From positions 1-40,234 of the forward strand of contig CAVSGL010000009.1 in assembly GCA_963727465.1 (NCBI GenBank): a stretch of 40,234 bases of DNA, in the 5' to 3' direction. Shown here piece by piece: positions 14,949 through 22,660 of this stretch. Made by a program: the position numbers and the translations under genes. The stretch comes from VRUE01 sp963727465. GTDB lineage: Bacteria; Actinomycetota; Thermoleophilia; Solirubrobacterales; 70-9. The stretch's first letter is position 1, and each line of letters starts with the position of its first letter. A model generated the notes under the pieces. The model worked only from the letters and a program-made list of their open reading frames with translations. It was not told the origin of the DNA and did not search any database.

Positions 14949-15632
14949 CTATCCGTCAAGCAAAGCAGCAGGACCATCCACGATTGCCAGGGTGAAGCCG
15001 TCGTAGCCCTTGCCGCCGACGGTCTGGATCGTCGTCGCGGTCACCCGGGAATCCGCCGCGATCGTCGTGTGGAGCCGGCGCTGCGCTTCGATCGTGGCGT
15101 CGTCGCTGTCCGCCTCGGCGAGCGTGCCGTCGCGGACGACGTTGTCGGCGACGATCAGCCCGCCCGGCCTGACGTGCTCCACCGACCAGCTGAAGTACTC
15201 CGGCGTGTTGACCTTGTCGGCGTCGATGAAGACGAGGTCGAACGGGCCAGCTCCCTCGGCTCCGAGTCCTGGCAGGGCGTCGAGCGCGGACCCGACGCGA
15301 AGCTCGACGATCCCGGCGACGCCGGCGCGTTCGAGATTCCCCCGCGCCACCTCGGCGTACTCGGGACTCGCCTCGAGCGTGATCAGCCGCCCGTCCTCCG
15401 GCAGCGCCCGCGCCAGCCAGATCGTGCTGTAGCCGGCCAGCGTCCCGAACTCCAACACCGTCCGCGCCCCAATCCCCCGCGCCAAGATCTCCAGCATCCG
15501 CGCCTGCGGCGGCGACACCTGGATCTCCGGCATTCCGGCATCGACACCGGCCTTCACCGCCGCTGCGAGAACCTCGTCTTCCAGCCCCAGCGAATCGGAG
15601 ACGAACTCATCGACCTCGGCCCACCGATCCAT
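14949..15632 (-). CDS. SAM-dependent O-methyltransferase (CCoAOMT/COMT-like family)
   Basis: The product is 227 aa. VLEFGTLAGYSTIWLARALP is motif I for S-adenosylmethionine, LITLEASPEYAEVARGNL supplies the acidic ribose contact, and FDLVFIDADKVNTPEYF is the metal/catalytic segment, followed by GGLIVADNVVRDG. This is the cation-dependent O-methyltransferase family, acting on small catechol-like substrates; the actual substrate is unknown. The start at 15632 is chosen from domain size and a TATGGT hexamer 7 nt upstream; a longer frame to 15725 exists. It is not a usual member of a ribosomal operon and probably has its own promoter. Confidence 0.85.
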   Translation of the reverse strand: MDRWAEVDEFVSDSLGLEDEVLAAAVKAGVDAGMPEIQVSPPQARMLEILARGIGARTVLEFGTLAGYSTIWLARALPEDGRLITLEASPEYAEVARGNLERAGVAGIVELRVGSALDALPGLGAEGAGPFDLVFIDADKVNTPEYFSWSVEHVRPGGLIVADNVVRDGTLAEADSDDATIEAQRRLHTTIAADSRVTATTIQTVGGKGYDGFTLAIVDGPAALLDG

Positions 15633-15639
15633 GGGCCCG

Positions 15640-15645
15640 ACCATA
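15640..15645 (-). promoter_or_regulatory. Candidate -10 element (TATGGT) of the O-methyltransferase
   Basis: On the minus strand TATGGT ends 7 nt before the ATG at 15632 without a Shine-Dalgarno sequence, the same arrangement as other genes here. The 146-bp gap to map shows nothing else I can call. Confidence 0.4.
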
Positions 15646-15778
15646 GCGGTCGCAACGCGCGGCATCGATTGCTCGATTTGCCCCCGTATAGGTGGGTCAA
15701 TCGACCACTCGGCGTTAGGTGGCATCCATACCTCAGCGGCAAGAACAAGCGCATACCGTCGAGCGGCGGAGGCCGGGC

Positions 15779-16537
15779 TCAGTCCTCTTCGTGCCAGGGG
15801 GTGAGGATGCGCGGCCCGTCGGCGGTGACCGCGACGGTGAACTCGAAGTGGGCGGCGAGGGAGCCGTCCTGGGAGTAGACGGCCCAGCCGTCGTCGCCCA
15901 TGCGGACGAGCGGGCCGCCGGCGTTGACCATCGGCTCGATCGCCAGCACGGTGCCCTCCTCCAGCTCCGGCCCCTTGCCGGGCTCGCCGAAGTTGGCGAC
16001 CTGCGGGTCCTCGTGCATGTCGCGGCCGATCCCGTGGCCGACCAGGGTGCGGATGATCGAGAGCCCCTCGATCTCGACCGCCTTCTGAATCGCCGCGGAG
16101 ACGTCGCCGAGGTGATTGCCCGGCTGCATCTGCTCCGCCCCGGCGAACAGCGCACCCTTCGTAACGTCGAGCAGCTTGCGCGCCTCGGGCGAGATCGAGC
16201 CGATCGGCAGCGTGATCGCCGCGTCGGAGACCCAGCCGTCCTTGATCACGCCGACGTCGATCGAGAGCACGTCGCCCCGCTTCAGCTCGTACGGCCCCGG
16301 GATCCCGTGCACGACCATCGAGTTGGGCGAGGAGCAGATCGAGCCGGGGAAGCCCCGGTAGCCCTTGAACGCCGGCTCGGCGCCCTGCGAGCGGATGAAC
16401 TTCTCCGCCGCCCGGTCGAGCTCCTTGGTCGTGACGCCCGCGCGCGCCTTGGAGGCGAGCATGCGCAGGCAGCGCACGAGGATCCGGCCCGAGGCGGCCA
16501 TCTTCTCGACCTGCTCGGGGGTCTTGCGGATGATCAT
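15779..16537 (-). CDS. map: Methionine aminopeptidase, type I
   Basis: The product is 252 aa. It removes the initiator methionine from nascent proteins. Metal ligands are visible in order: Asp in VLSIDVG, Asp in GWVSDAAI, His in VGHGIGRDMHEDP, Glu in LAIEPMVN and Glu in AHFEFTVAV. A longer frame to 16654 exists, but MIIRKTPEQVEKM is the family start. It is 31 bp after adk, as in other spc operons, and has a TAGCGT hexamer 7 nt before the ATG that could give extra leaderless transcript. Confidence 0.97.
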   Translation of the reverse strand: MIIRKTPEQVEKMAASGRILVRCLRMLASKARAGVTTKELDRAAEKFIRSQGAEPAFKGYRGFPGSICSSPNSMVVHGIPGPYELKRGDVLSIDVGVIKDGWVSDAAITLPIGSISPEARKLLDVTKGALFAGAEQMQPGNHLGDVSAAIQKAVEIEGLSIIRTLVGHGIGRDMHEDPQVANFGEPGKGPELEEGTVLAIEPMVNAGGPLVRMGDDGWAVYSQDGSLAAHFEFTVAVTADGPRILTPWHEED

Positions 16538-16544
16538 CCGGTAC

Positions 16545-16550
16545 ACGCTA
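16545..16550 (-). promoter_or_regulatory. Candidate internal -10 element (TAGCGT) before map
   Basis: On the minus strand TAGCGT ends 7 nt before the map ATG. The fit to TAnnnT plus the absence of a Shine-Dalgarno sequence suggests an internal leaderless promoter. Chance occurrence is possible for any single case. Confidence 0.35.
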
Positions 16551-16568
16551 GCCGCCCGCCGAAGCCGC

Positions 16569-17246
16569 CTAGACGGTCTGGTCGGCTTCGAGTTTGAGCG
16601 TCGACAGGGTGCGGCGCAGCTCGTCGGCGACCGCGTCCGGTGGGGCGGCGCCATCGATCCGCCGCAGCAGGCTGAGGTGGTCGTAGAACTCGATCAGCGG
16701 CTCGGTCTTCTCGTGGTAGGTGCCGAGCCGGTGGCGGATCACCTCGGGCTTGTCGTCGTCGCGGACGATCAGCTCGCTGCCGTCGACGTCGCAGACGCCC
16801 TCCTTCTCGGGCGGGTTGAGCTCGACGTGGAAGACGTGGCCGTTCTCGGTGCAGGTGCGGCGCCCGCCGAGCCGCCGCATCACCTCGTCGTCGCTGGCGT
16901 CGATCAACAGGACCGCGGTCAGGCCGCGGCCGAGCTCGTCGAGCTTCGCCGCCAGCGCCTCCGCCTGCGGCACCGTGCGCGGGAAGCCGTCGAGGATGAA
17001 CCCGTCGGCCGCCTCGGCGGAATCGATCCGCTCGGCGATCGCGCCGACGATCACCTCGTCCGGCACCAGGTCGCCGCGGTCCATGTACTCCTTCGCCGTC
17101 TTCCCCAGCTCGGTTTCCTCGCGCACCGCGGCGCGCAGGATGTCGCCGGTCGCCCAGTAGGGCAGCTTCAGGTCTTCCTGAAGCCGCTCGCCCTGGGTGC
17201 CCTTGCCGCTGCCGGGCGGGCCGAGAAGTACGAGATTGAGCTCTAT
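16569..17246 (-). CDS. adk: Adenylate kinase, probable AUA start codon
   Basis: The product is 225 aa and converts AMP + ATP to 2 ADP. The P-loop GPPGSGKGTQ is at about 9-18, the AMP-binding segment is ATGDILRAAV, and DGFPRTVPQAEAL follows. The LID has RRTCTENGHVFH and GVCDVDGSEL, so only two of the usual four zinc ligands are Cys. The N-terminal frame is open back into secY but contains no ATG, GTG or TTG before the P-loop. The only codon giving a normal N-terminus (M)ELNLVLLGPPG is ATA at 17246-17244, which overlaps the secY TAG as ATAG, with GAGGG 9 nt upstream. The first GTG, at 17126, would delete the P-loop. Confidence 0.9.
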   Translation of the reverse strand: MELNLVLLGPPGSGKGTQGERLQEDLKLPYWATGDILRAAVREETELGKTAKEYMDRGDLVPDEVIVGAIAERIDSAEAADGFILDGFPRTVPQAEALAAKLDELGRGLTAVLLIDASDDEVMRRLGGRRTCTENGHVFHVELNPPEKEGVCDVDGSELIVRDDDKPEVIRHRLGTYHEKTEPLIEFYDHLSLLRRIDGAAPPDAVADELRRTLSTLKLEADQTV

Positions 17247-18514
17247 TTGAGGAAGCCCTCGTAGTTGCGCATCATCAGCTGTGCCTCCAACTGCTTCACC
17301 GTATCCAACGCTACTCCGATCACGATCAGGATCGAGGTCCCGCCGAAGAAGAAGTTGGCCGAGGTCTGGCTGATCAGGATCGTCGGCAGCGCCGCGACCG
17401 CGCCCAGGTAGAGGGCGCCGGGGAAGGTCAGGCGGGAGAGGATGCGGTCGAGGTACTCGGCCGTCGGCCGGCCGGGACGCACGCCGGGTATGAAGCCGCC
17501 GTATTTCTTCAGGTTGTCGGCCTGGTCAACCGGGTTGAAGGTGACCGCCGTGTAGAAGTAGGTGAAGATGATGATGAAGAACACCTCGCCGACCACGTAG
17601 GCCCAGCCGTTGGGGCTGAAGAAGGCGGCGAAGTCGAGCGCGGCGGGCGTGTTGAGCAGCTGACCGATCGTCGGCGGGAAGGCCATGATCGAGGCGGCGA
17701 AGATGACCGGGATGACGCCGGCCATGTTGACCCGCAGCGGCAGGTAGGTGGAGCCGCCCGAGGTCATTTTGCGGCCGACCATGCGTTTCGCGTACTGGAC
17801 CGGGATGCGCCGCTGCCCCTCCTGGACGAAGACGATCGCGACGATCACCGCCAATGCGATGAAGGGCATCATCACGACGAAGACCTGGTCGGGGTTGGTC
17901 CACCAGGCCTGGATGCCACCGGGTAGGCCGGAGACGATCGAGGCGAAGATCATCAGCGAGATGCCGTTGCCGATGCCGCGCTGGGTGATCAGCTCGCCGA
18001 GCCACATCAGCAGCGTGCAGCCCGCCGTCAGGCAGATCACGATCAGCAGGATCTTGGCGCCGCCGAGCGAGCCGAGGAAGTTGTTGCCCGCTTCGTTGCC
18101 GAAGGAGCGGAAGAGGAAGACGTAGCCGAAGGACTGCCCGAAGGCGAGCCCGACGGTGAGGTAGCGCGTGTACTGGGTGATTTTCTGCTGCCCGACTTCG
18201 CCTTCTTTCTGAAGTTTCTCCAGCGACGGCACGACCACGGTCAGCAGCTGAAGGATGATCGAGGCCGTGATGTAGGGCATGATCCCCAGCGCGAACAGCG
18301 AGAGCCGCGAGAGGCCGCCGCCGGAGAACAGGTTGAGGAAGCCGAGGATGTTGCTGCCGGCGAAGTTTTCCGAGAGTTCCTTGACCGCGGCGACGTCGAC
18401 TCCGGGCGCCGGGATGTAGGCACCGAGCCGGTAGAGCAGGAGCATCGCCGCCGTGAACGCGAGTTTCTTGCGAATGTCCGCGACGGCGAAAGCGTTCGCA
18501 ATAGTCCTGAGCAT
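17243..18514 (-). CDS. secY: Preprotein translocase subunit SecY
   Basis: The product is 423 aa, the pore subunit of the Sec translocon, with ten predicted transmembrane helices. Recognisable parts are RKKLAFTAAMLLLYRLGAYI in TM1, the plug region SGGGLSRLSLFALGIMPYI, the conserved GGSTYLPLRVNMAGVIPVIF and the GVRPGRPTAEYL loop. It starts where rplO stops (one base shared) and ends overlapping the adk start. Intact. Confidence 0.98.
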   Translation of the reverse strand: MLRTIANAFAVADIRKKLAFTAAMLLLYRLGAYIPAPGVDVAAVKELSENFAGSNILGFLNLFSGGGLSRLSLFALGIMPYITASIILQLLTVVVPSLEKLQKEGEVGQQKITQYTRYLTVGLAFGQSFGYVFLFRSFGNEAGNNFLGSLGGAKILLIVICLTAGCTLLMWLGELITQRGIGNGISLMIFASIVSGLPGGIQAWWTNPDQVFVVMMPFIALAVIVAIVFVQEGQRRIPVQYAKRMVGRKMTSGGSTYLPLRVNMAGVIPVIFAASIMAFPPTIGQLLNTPAALDFAAFFSPNGWAYVVGEVFFIIIFTYFYTAVTFNPVDQADNLKKYGGFIPGVRPGRPTAEYLDRILSRLTFPGALYLGAVAALPTILISQTSANFFFGGTSILIVIGVALDTVKQLEAQLMMRNYEGFLK

Positions 18515-19038
18515 TACGACTCCAGAGTGTGACAGGAACCGCCGGCTGCCTCGATCTTCTCCCTGGCGGCCGCGCTGAAGGCGTGCGCGTGGACGTCCAG
18601 TTTCTTCGAGATCTCGCCGCGGGCGAGGATCTTGACCGGGTCCGAGCCCTTCGCCAGGCCCTTCTCCTTCAGCGTCCCCGGGTTGACCTCGGCGCCGGCG
18701 TCGAAGCGGCTCTCGAGGTCGGCGACGTTGACCGGCTGGGTCGAGGTGCGGAAGTTCTCGAACGGCATCGACTGCTTTTTGTGCGGGCCGCGCAGCTTTC
18801 GCATCCGCATGTGGATCGGGTTCTGCCCGCCCTCGTAGCCGGCCTTGCGCTTCGAGCCCGAGCGCGAGCCGTAGCCCTTGTGCCCGCGGCCGGAGGTCTT
18901 CCCCAGCCCCGAGCCCTCGCCGCGGCCCAACCGCTTGCGCGGCCGCCGCGACCCCGGCTTGGGCCGCAGATTGTGCAGCCCGATCTCATCGCTGCGAGGA
19001 GTCTCCTTGGAGGCTTTGGAGCCTTTCTCAGCCACCAT
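18514..19038 (-). CDS. rplO: 50S ribosomal protein L15
   Basis: The product is 174 aa, with LHNLRPKPGSRRPRKRLGRG, the glycine-rich GHKGYGSRSGSKRKAGYEGGQ and PFENFRTSTQPVNVADLE. About 20 extra residues precede the usual L15 start. The ATG at 19038 lies inside the end of rpmD (11-nt overlap). L15 is a late-assembly 50S protein. It is followed directly by secY. Confidence 0.97.
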   Translation of the reverse strand: MVAEKGSKASKETPRSDEIGLHNLRPKPGSRRPRKRLGRGEGSGLGKTSGRGHKGYGSRSGSKRKAGYEGGQNPIHMRMRKLRGPHKKQSMPFENFRTSTQPVNVADLESRFDAGAEVNPGTLKEKGLAKGSDPVKILARGEISKKLDVHAHAFSAAAREKIEAAGGSCHTLES

Positions 19039-19207
19039 CGACCTCCACGAGGTGCGAGACGACCTTCAGCTGCCCCTGCAACTGCGGCGAGTCCTTCTTC
19101 TCCGCCGAGTTCCCGATCTTCCCGAGCCCAAGCGCATAGAGCGTCGCTTTCTGCGACGGATTGGCCCCGTTCGCGGACCGAACCTGCTTGACCTTGACCC
19201 CGCTCAC
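19028..19207 (-). CDS. rpmD: 50S ribosomal protein L30
   Basis: The product is 59 aa, short and easily missed. The GTG start gives VSGVKVKQVRSANGANPSQK, then ATLYALGLGKIGNSAEKKDS and a C-terminus LKVVSHLVEVDGG. This matches L30 (Lys-rich strand, LGLGKIG turn, HLVEV). The GTG overlaps the rpsE stop (GTGA), and the end overlaps the rplO start, exactly where L30 is expected between S5 and L15. Confidence 0.93.
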   Translation of the reverse strand: MSGVKVKQVRSANGANPSQKATLYALGLGKIGNSAEKKDSPQLQGQLKVVSHLVEVDGG

Positions 19208-19953
19208 GAGCTTTCCTCAGCTTTCGGCTCCTCCGCCGGGGCGCTCGCCTCTTCAGCCGGGGCCTGCTCAGCTTTCGCGGCATCGGCCTCTCCGGCGGGT
19301 GGCGCCGTAGGGGGGACCTCCCCCGAGGACGCTTCAGCGACCGGAGGGGGAGGTGGGTCCCCTGCGGCGACAGGACCCGCCGGCGAGGACTCGCTCGCGT
19401 CCCCTGCGCCGACAGGACCCGCGGTTGAACCGTTGGTCTTTTGCACCCCTAGCACCTGGGCAACCGTCAATCCGCGAATCTCGGCAACCTCCTCAGGCCG
19501 CCGCAACCGCACGAGCCCGTCCATCGTCGCCTTGACCAGGTTGATCGGATTCTGCGTCCCAATGCTCTTGGTCAGCACGTCCCGCACCCCGCCCAGCTCG
19601 AGCACGGCGCGCACGCCGCCGCCGGCGATCACGCCGGTACCGGGGCTGGCCGGGCGCAGGACGACGTGGCCGGCGCCGTAGCGGCCGATGATTTTGTGGG
19701 TCAGCGTCTGCCCGTATTTGGGCACCCGGATCAAGCTCTTGCGCGCGTTCTCGACCGCCTTCTGGATCGCCAGCGGGACCTCGCGGGCCTTGCCGTAGCC
19801 GATCCCGACGACGCCCTCTTCGTCGCCGACGGCGACCAGCGCGGTGAAGGAGAAGCGGCGGCCGCCCTTGACGACCTTGGCGACGCGGTTGATCTCGATC
19901 ACGCGCTCCTGGAGATCGAGCCCGCGCGGGGACACCGTCTCCACATTCGTCAT
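19204..19953 (-). CDS. rpsE: 30S ribosomal protein S5 with long acidic C-terminal extension
   Basis: The core (through about residue 170) has the S5 signatures: VVKGGRRFSFTALVAVGDE, GYGKAREVP, LIRVPKYGQTLTHKI, APGTGVIAG-like PGTGVIAGGGVRAVLE and KSIGTQNPINLVKATMDGL. About 77 Ala/Pro/Glu-rich residues follow, which S5 normally lacks. Part of this tail is encoded by the palindromic module at 19235-19380 shared with S17. S5 acts in decoding fidelity and at the mRNA entry site; the tail is probably solvent exposed. I chose the ATG at 19953 because GAAGGG lies 7 nt upstream; an in-frame ATG at 19968 would add five residues. Confidence 0.95.
   Translation of the reverse strand: MTNVETVSPRGLDLQERVIEINRVAKVVKGGRRFSFTALVAVGDEEGVVGIGYGKAREVPLAIQKAVENARKSLIRVPKYGQTLTHKIIGRYGAGHVVLRPASPGTGVIAGGGVRAVLELGGVRDVLTKSIGTQNPINLVKATMDGLVRLRRPEEVAEIRGLTVAQVLGVQKTNGSTAGPVGAGDASESSPAGPVAAGDPPPPPVAEASSGEVPPTAPPAGEADAAKAEQAPAEEASAPAEEPKAEESS
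19235..19380 (-). repeat. Palindromic coding module in rpsE, paralogous to 23535-23680
   Basis: This segment aligns without gaps to 23535-23680 (constant offset 4300). In the 86-nt core (19295-19380) 70 positions are identical. The core folds as CCTCCCCC (19317-19324) with GGGGGAGG (19346-19353), an inner CGCT with AGCG hairpin (19330-19339), and GGGT..CCTG with CAGGACCC (19355-19378). It encodes AGPVAAGDPPPPPVAEASS and onward. A tandem partial copy of the last hairpin follows at 19397-19422. Confidence 0.85.
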
Positions 19954-20011
19954 GTCCATGCCCTTCATCGGACCGGACAGGGTAGCTGGCTGGACGATGC
20001 GCGGTGGGCCA

Positions 20012-20365
20012 TCAGAACTTCAGCCCTCCCTCGCGGGCGCCTTCGGCCAGGGCCTTGACCCGGCCGTGGAACCTGTAGCCGCCGCGATCGAAGACGCAGC
20101 TCTCGACCCCGGCAGCCTTGGCCCGCTCGGCGAGCAGCTCGCCCGCCCTCTTCGCCTGGGCTTCGGCGGAGAGCTTGCGCAGCTCCGGCTCGGTCCAGTT
20201 GACCGCGGCCAGGGTGTGGCCGGCGGCGTCGTCGACGAGCTGGGCGAAGATGCCGCGGTTGGAGCGGTAGACCGAGAGGCGTGGGCGCTCGGCGCTGCCG
20301 ACGATGCGGGCGCGGACGCGGCGGCGCCGGCGCAGGCGCTGCTGTGGCTTGGTCATGACGGTCAT
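20012..20365 (-). CDS. rplR: 50S ribosomal protein L18
   Basis: The product is 117 aa: basic N-terminus RLRRRRRVRARIVGSAERPR, then RLSVYRSNRGIFAQLVDD and a C-terminus FDRGGYRFHGRVKALAEGAR. L18 binds 5S rRNA with L5. The ATG at 20365 has GAGGG 6 nt upstream, within the end of rplF; a second ATG lies nine bases inside. Confidence 0.97.
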   Translation of the reverse strand: MTVMTKPQQRLRRRRRVRARIVGSAERPRLSVYRSNRGIFAQLVDDAAGHTLAAVNWTEPELRKLSAEAQAKRAGELLAERAKAAGVESCVFDRGGYRFHGRVKALAEGAREGGLKF

Positions 20366-20366
20366 A

Positions 20367-20900
20367 TCAGGCCCTCTTTCCTACCTTGCGCACGACGTGC
20401 TCGTCGCTGTAGCGGATTCCCTTGCCCTTGTAGGGCTCCGGCGGACGGCGCTTGCGGATGTCGGCGGCGACCTGGCCGACGAGCTGCTTGTCGATCCCGC
20501 GCACGATCACCTCGGTCGGCTGCGGAACCTCGAACTCGATGCCCTCGGGCGGCTCGATCGAGACCGGGTGCGAGTAGCCGAGCGCCAGCTCCAGCGTCTT
20601 GCCCTTGAGCTGGGCCCGGTAGCCGACGCCCTGGATCTCCAGCTTGCGCTCGAAGCCGTCGACGACGCCCTCGACCATGTTCGCGATCAGGCTGCGGGTG
20701 AGCCCGTGCAGGGCGCGGTGCTCGCCGCGGTCGGTCGGGCGGCTGACGGTGACCGTGCCGTTCTCCTGCTCGACCTTCATCTCGGCGTCGAAGCTCTGCG
20801 CGAGCTCGCCCTTCGGGCCCTTGACGGCGACCCGCCCGGGGGCGACGTCGACCGTGACGGACTCGGGGACCGCAATCGGTTTTCTGCCAATCCGGCTCAT
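20367..20900 (-). CDS. rplF: 50S ribosomal protein L6
   Basis: The product is 177 aa, MSRIGRKPIAVPESVTVDVA with two L6 repeats and the C-terminal EPYKGKGIRYSDEHVVRKVG signature. L6 sits near the factor-binding site of the 50S subunit. It is 10 bp after rpsH and one base before rplR. Intact. Confidence 0.98.
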   Translation of the reverse strand: MSRIGRKPIAVPESVTVDVAPGRVAVKGPKGELAQSFDAEMKVEQENGTVTVSRPTDRGEHRALHGLTRSLIANMVEGVVDGFERKLEIQGVGYRAQLKGKTLELALGYSHPVSIEPPEGIEFEVPQPTEVIVRGIDKQLVGQVAADIRKRRPPEPYKGKGIRYSDEHVVRKVGKRA

Positions 20901-20910
20901 CGGCTCCTCT

Positions 20911-21306
20911 TCACCAGACGTAGGCGACGACCTCGCCGCCGACGCCCTTCTGCGTCGCTTCGTGGCCGGTCATCACGCCGACCGAGGTGCTGATGATCGC
21001 CGTGCCGGTGCCGCCGTGCACGCGCGGCACTTCCCTGTGATCGACGTAGCGGCGCCGGCCAGGCCGCGAGATCCGCTCGAGGCCGGCGATCGCCGGCAGC
21101 CGGTCCTCGCTGTACTTGAGCCGGATCTCGAGCGCCTCGCCGACCTTGGCGGGCCTGCGGGCGAAGTCGGTGATGTAGCCCTGCTCCTTGAGGATGCGGG
21201 TCATCTCCTCCTTCAGTCGCGAGGCCGGAATCCGCACGTCGTCGTGGCCGGAGCCGAGCGCGTTGCGGAGCCGGGTCAGATAATCGGAGATCGGGTCGTT
21301 CAGCAT
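20911..21306 (-). CDS. rpsH: 30S ribosomal protein S8
   Basis: The product is 131 aa, MLNDPISDYLTRLRNALGSG, with VPRVHGGTGTAIISTSVGVM and HEATQKGVGGEVVAYVW as C-terminal rRNA-binding parts. A longer frame upstream is an artefact of rpsZ in another frame. In well-studied species S8 is the translational repressor of the spc operon. It lies 14 bp after rpsZ. Confidence 0.98.
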   Translation of the reverse strand: MLNDPISDYLTRLRNALGSGHDDVRIPASRLKEEMTRILKEQGYITDFARRPAKVGEALEIRLKYSEDRLPAIAGLERISRPGRRRYVDHREVPRVHGGTGTAIISTSVGVMTGHEATQKGVGGEVVAYVW

Positions 21307-21320
21307 GCTCTCAGTCCCGC

Positions 21321-21506
21321 CTACCAGCTCGACTTGGTCATTCCGGGGACGTACCCCTCGTGGGCGGCCTCGCGCAGGCAGATCCGGCAGAGGCCGAACT
21401 TGCGGAAGTAGCCGCGCGGACGCCCGCAGCGCCGGCAACGGTTGTACTCGCGCGACTTGAACTTGGCCTTGCGGCCCTGCTTCACCTTCATCGAAGTCTT
21501 AGCCAT
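21321..21506 (-). CDS. rpsZ: 30S ribosomal protein S14, zinc-binding type Z
   Basis: The product is 61 aa with the two CxxC pairs of the zinc form, CRRC and CRIC (in YNRCRRCGRPRGYFRKFGLC). The C-terminus is REAAHEGYVPGMTKSSW. The short zinc form is typical of Gram-positive spc operons. Its ATG lies 8 nt inside the end of rplE, indicating coupling. Confidence 0.97.
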   Translation of the reverse strand: MAKTSMKVKQGRKAKFKSREYNRCRRCGRPRGYFRKFGLCRICLREAAHEGYVPGMTKSSW

Positions 21507-22317
21507 CTTCAGAATCCTCCTCGCCGGCTGAGCCGTCGGCTTCGTCGCCCTCGCCCTCGCCCTCGTCGCCGCCCTCGCCCTCCTCGGCCTCGGGCTCCGG
21601 CGTCGCGTACGCGTCGGGGTTCTCCTCTTTCAACTGCTCCAGCGCGGCCTGCTCGGCCTCGGCCCGCTGGCGGGCCTCCTCCTTGCGCTGCTCCTCCTCG
21701 GCCTCGGCCTCGGCCTCCGCCGCACCGCCGGGACGGCCCTCTTTGGCGAACGGCATGCCCAGCCCCAGCAACAGCTCGAACGCCTCCTCGTCGGTCGGCG
21801 CCGAGGTCGCGATCGTAACGTCGAGACCGCGCACCTCGTCGATCGAGTCGTAGTCGATTTCGGGGAAGATCAGCTGCTCCTTGACGCCCATCGAGTAGTT
21901 GCCGCGGCCGTCAAAGGAGCGCGGGTTGAGCCCGCGGAAGTCACGAATCCGGGGCACGGCGATCGAGGTCAGGCGGTCGAGGAACTCCCACATGCGCGCC
22001 CGCCGCAGGGTCACCGAGAGGCCGACCGGCATCCCCTCGCGCACCTTGAACGAGGCGATCGACTTGCGCGCCCGGCGCACGTTGGGGTACTGGCCGGCGA
22101 TCATCGCCAACTGCTCCTGCGCGGCCTCGAGCATTTTCGCGTTCTGCTTGGCCTCGCCGAGGCCCATGTTGAGCACGATCTTCTCCAGGCGCGGCACCTG
22201 CATCGCCGACGAGTAGCGGAATTTGCGCGTCAGCGCGGGCACGACGTCCTGCTCGTAGCGCTCGCGCAGGCGCGGCGGCGGCGCGGCCTGGGACTGTGGG
22301 GTCGTCGCGGCCTCCAT
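21499..22317 (-). CDS. rplE: 50S ribosomal protein L5 with acidic C-terminal extension
   Basis: The product is 272 aa; usual L5 is about 180. The core has EKIVLNMGLGEAKQNAK, ARKSIASFKVREGMPVGL and RDFRGLNPRSFDGRGNYSMG. From about residue 193 a long tail of Glu/Ala then Gly/Glu/Asp repeats follows, with a helical EEEQRKEEARQRAEAEQ stretch. L5 binds 5S rRNA and contacts the P-site tRNA; the tail is extra. It starts at the rplX stop (TGATG), and its end overlaps rpsZ. Confidence 0.96.
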   Translation of the reverse strand: MEAATTPQSQAAPPPRLRERYEQDVVPALTRKFRYSSAMQVPRLEKIVLNMGLGEAKQNAKMLEAAQEQLAMIAGQYPNVRRARKSIASFKVREGMPVGLSVTLRRARMWEFLDRLTSIAVPRIRDFRGLNPRSFDGRGNYSMGVKEQLIFPEIDYDSIDEVRGLDVTIATSAPTDEEAFELLLGLGMPFAKEGRPGGAAEAEAEAEEEQRKEEARQRAEAEQAALEQLKEENPDAYATPEPEAEEGEGGDEGEGEGDEADGSAGEEDSEDG

Positions 22318-22658
22318 CAGAGGCTCACCCCGCTTCGCTTCGCGTAGCGCTCGCGCTTGCCGCCTTTGTCGCGGCGCACGCCGACGCGCGTCGGCTTGTT
22401 GTCTTTCGGGTCGAGCACCATCACGTTGGAGACGTGGATCGGGCCCTCCTTGTCGACGATCCCGCCGAGCTGCTGGCCCGCTTTCTGCACGTCCTGCACC
22501 GGCCGCGGTTTTTCGTGCCGCTTGACCATGTTGAGGCCCTCGACGTAGACGAATTCGCGCTTCGGTTCGGTGCGCGTGACGCGCCCGGTCTTGCCGGCGT
22601 CCTTGCCGCCGATCACCTTGACCGTGTCGTCGGCCCTGACCTTCATCGGCTTGGGCAT
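22317..22658 (-). CDS. rplX: 50S ribosomal protein L24
   Basis: The product is 113 aa, with the KOW motif region VKVIGGKDAGKTGRVTRTEP and VYVEGLNMVKRHEKP. L24 is an assembly initiator of the 50S subunit. It shares one base with rplE (TGATG) and follows rplN by 2 bp. Intact. Confidence 0.97.
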   Translation of the reverse strand: MPKPMKVRADDTVKVIGGKDAGKTGRVTRTEPKREFVYVEGLNMVKRHEKPRPVQDVQKAGQQLGGIVDKEGPIHVSNVMVLDPKDNKPTRVGVRRDKGGKRERYAKRSGVSL

Positions 22659-22660
22659 CG

